Shown piece by piece: positions 41,780 through 43,412 of a stretch of DNA of 43,412 nt (positions are counted from its first letter, which is position 1; every line of letters begins with the position of its first letter). The notes under the pieces are model-generated. The model saw nothing but the letters and a program-made list of their open reading frames with translations, was not told the origin of the DNA and made no database searches. Origin of the DNA: CAZDXB01 sp964509335 (GTDB taxonomy: Bacteria; Bacteroidota; Ignavibacteria; Kapaibacteriales; UBA2268). The DNA lies in assembly GCA_964509335.1 (NCBI GenBank), contig CAZDXB010000023.1:1-43412 (forward strand), given 5' to 3'. The translations under genes and the position numbers were made by a program.

Positions 41780-43377
41780 TGAAACAGATAATACTGTATT
41801 GCTCTTTGACCGTTTTTTTAGCTATAGGAACGCTCTCGGCGCGCGAAAAAATCGATAGTTTGGAAGCGATTGTTCTAGAACTAAACGGCGAAGAAAAGGT
41901 TGACGCGCTTAATGAATTATCGGAACAATACCGCGGCGTCGATAATGAAGCGTCCTATGAGGATGCGAGAGAAGCTCTAAGGCTTGCTAAAGAGATAGAT
42001 TTTGAGAAAGGGATAGCCGACGCTAAGAGGAATGTCGGAATATATCACGCAACTTCGGGCGATTATGATAAAGCTGAAGCGAAATTTCGAGAGGCGTTGG
42101 CAATTTATAAAGAGTTGGAGGACTTAAAAGGAGAGGCTAAAGTTTATACGGCTTTGGGAAGAGTTAGCAAGTTTAGAGGCGATTTAGAAGACGCTATAGA
42201 ATATCATAGTAAGTCCTTAAAATTAAATAGTGATATTGGGAATGAAAGGAGAATAGCTGTTTCCCTAATTAATCTTGGAGTCATACTTCAAAATAAGAAT
42301 ATTTACAATAGAGCTCTTGAATATTACTTAAAGGCTTTACATATTTTTAAGAAATATAATGACTCATTAGGGATGGCCGATTTGTTTAATAATATTGGAT
42401 TAATCTATTATAGAAAAGGAAAGTATGAACAGACTCTCAATTATTATGTGAAGGCTTGGGATATCTACAAAAGAATGTCTAAAAGGTTTTATCAAGCTAA
42501 AGTATTAAATAATATTTCTCTGGTTTATTATGATAAGAAGGAATTAGATTCAGCTTTAGAATACCAGAAATTAGCGCTTCAAATAGAAAAAATACAAAAC
42601 AATAATTATAGGATCGCGGAATCCTTTTATAACCTTGGGAATTATTATTTATCAATGGGTGAGTTTAGTAAATCAAAAAAATATTTGGATTCTTCTTTGG
42701 CAGTTGCTTTCGAGATTTCTGACAAAAGAAGTATTGCCGACGCACATAAGTTACTCGGGAGCTTAGGATTAAACACTAATGACTATGAACTTGCTATAAA
42801 TCATTTGACAAAGGCTGTCAGATACTACAAAACGGAAATGATAAACAAAGAATTGGAAGAATGCTATAAATTCTTATCAAAGACGTATGACAAAAAGGGG
42901 CATATAACAAAATCTTTTGAGTATTTTAGACTTTATGCGAGTCTTCGCGATTCTCTGGCAAACATCGAAAATAAAGCTATGATAGACGCTATTTCGGCAA
43001 GTTACAAAGCTGAGAGTAAAATTGATAAATTGGAAAGCGAAAAGAAGTTAAGCGAAATCAAAATCGATTATTTATATCTTATTTGCATTATAAGTATAGT
43101 GTCAATTATATTACTATCTTTTAGTTTAATCCTCATTTGGCGAAAAAATAGAAAATTAAGAATAACAAATCAGAAATTGGCGGAGGCTAACGATTTCCAC
43201 AGAAAAGCATACGAATTTTTAATAAACGAAATGAGAGATTATCTTAATCCGTTAGCTATTAGCATAGCCGGAGTGAAAAACAAAAAAGAATTTGATTGGT
43301 TGAATCAATCTTATCTTGATTTTTCCGATGTGTTTGATAGATTTATCGACGCTTTTCAAGAGCGTTTAAATAACTGA
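41776..43377 (+). CDS. TPR-repeat membrane protein with vestigial histidine-kinase-like tail
   Basis: This 533-residue protein has a signal peptide (MMKQIILYCSLTVFLAIG, to about 22), then ten or so tetratricopeptide repeats (about 40-390, e.g. ADAKRNVGIYHATSGDYDKAEAKF and ADLFNNIGLIYYRKGKYEQTLNYY). A coiled linker is followed by one membrane helix at about 431-454 and a 79-residue cytoplasmic tail. This is the layout of Bacteroidota TPR sensor kinases, but the kinase is missing. The tail has FLINEMRDYLNPLA (481-494), which aligns with the H-box FLANMSHELRTPLN; His is replaced by Arg487 and no ATPase domain follows. It probably senses in the periplasm and signals through partners, perhaps the coupled HTH protein; this is inference. 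Confidence 0.85.
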   Translation: MMKQIILYCSLTVFLAIGTLSAREKIDSLEAIVLELNGEEKVDALNELSEQYRGVDNEASYEDAREALRLAKEIDFEKGIADAKRNVGIYHATSGDYDKAEAKFREALAIYKELEDLKGEAKVYTALGRVSKFRGDLEDAIEYHSKSLKLNSDIGNERRIAVSLINLGVILQNKNIYNRALEYYLKALHIFKKYNDSLGMADLFNNIGLIYYRKGKYEQTLNYYVKAWDIYKRMSKRFYQAKVLNNISLVYYDKKELDSALEYQKLALQIEKIQNNNYRIAESFYNLGNYYLSMGEFSKSKKYLDSSLAVAFEISDKRSIADAHKLLGSLGLNTNDYELAINHLTKAVRYYKTEMINKELEECYKFLSKTYDKKGHITKSFEYFRLYASLRDSLANIENKAMIDAISASYKAESKIDKLESEKKLSEIKIDYLYLICIISIVSIILLSFSLILIWRKNRKLRITNQKLAEANDFHRKAYEFLINEMRDYLNPLAISIAGVKNKKEFDWLNQSYLDFSDVFDRFIDAFQERLNN

Positions 43378-43404
43378 ATGTTCAATTAAAAGAAGGAATA
43401 TTTT

Positions 43405-43412
43405 ATGTCAGT
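43405..43412 (+). CDS. Start of a further gene (partial, runs off window)
   Basis: An ATG at 43405 follows the purine-rich sequence AAAAGAAGGA, 27 bp after the TPR gene stop. Only the codons ATG TCA are visible, so nothing can be said of its product, but it is probably in the same operon. Confidence 0.4.

Noticed and set aside
40643..43412. Integrative element with integrase after ssrA
   Set aside because: No integrase, recombinase or second copy of the ssrA 3' end is visible; island status remains only a possibility.

Overview
This 43.4 kb window looks like a chromosomal contig from a free-living, didermic bacterium of the Bacteroidota/Chlorobiota side of the tree (Ignavibacteria- or Kapaibacteria-like). 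That placement is inferred from gene content: a GlmU-like sugar nucleotidyltransferase of the type found in that group, a BatA-like von Willebrand protein, a truncated-looking omega subunit, lipoproteins, T-Y-P-N-P repeat surface proteins and few Shine-Dalgarno sites. No 16S rRNA is present to confirm it. The DNA is AT-rich, gene-dense and mostly core genome. There is one assembly gap of exactly 100 N (11560-11659), inside rodA.

Layout. 1-5261: a partial surface or tail-fibre-like protein, a degenerate chemoreceptor-like membrane protein and, divergently, a PAS histidine kinase. 5258-7706: mraZ-rsmH with MraZ boxes, divergent from a LexA-like regulator that has lost its autocleavage residues. 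7754-15199: an MBL-fold lipoprotein, convergent with a minus-strand operon (GH2-like membrane protein, purC, rodA, pdxA, small lipoprotein). 15496-17213: an ECF sigma factor and a partner that joins an anti-sigma-like cytoplasmic part, one membrane helix and a C-terminal beta-barrel-like region. 17245-20960: a J-domain-like protein, an AhpD-like CxxC protein and BatA. 21231-25380: a redox block with a PerR-like regulator, two tandem ferritin-like proteins and cydAB. 25463-28184: rpoZ, a MerR regulator, a WD40 protein and an OmpA-like protein. 28279-32931: an amino-acid ABC transporter (ATPase plus a binding-protein/permease fusion) and ppk1. 33012-36051: tRNA-Thr(CGU), a DtxR-family regulator, feoB and feoA, with a candidate operator upstream of feoA. 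36261-39615: pyrG, an FKBP lipoprotein and a GlmU-like protein. 39901-40642: an antiporter fragment and tmRNA.

The last 2.8 kb is the most accessory-looking part. Immediately after ssrA there is about 0.4 kb of apparently non-coding DNA. Then come three nearly identical 21-bp elements spaced 31-32 bp apart, a small protein with two phage-repressor-like helix-turn-helix repeats, and, overlapping it by ATGA, a TPR membrane protein that ends in what looks like a vestigial histidine-kinase H-box. A further gene begins at the window edge. This could be the start of a small island at the ssrA attachment hotspot, but no integrase or second attachment site is visible.

The metal and oxygen genes fit a microaerobic lifestyle: ferrous iron uptake under a DtxR-type regulator, iron-binding ferritin-like proteins next to a peroxide sensor, and bd oxidase. 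Other themes are envelope signalling (sigma/anti-sigma, TPR and chemoreceptor relatives) and several regulators or enzymes that keep their fold but have lost key catalytic residues.
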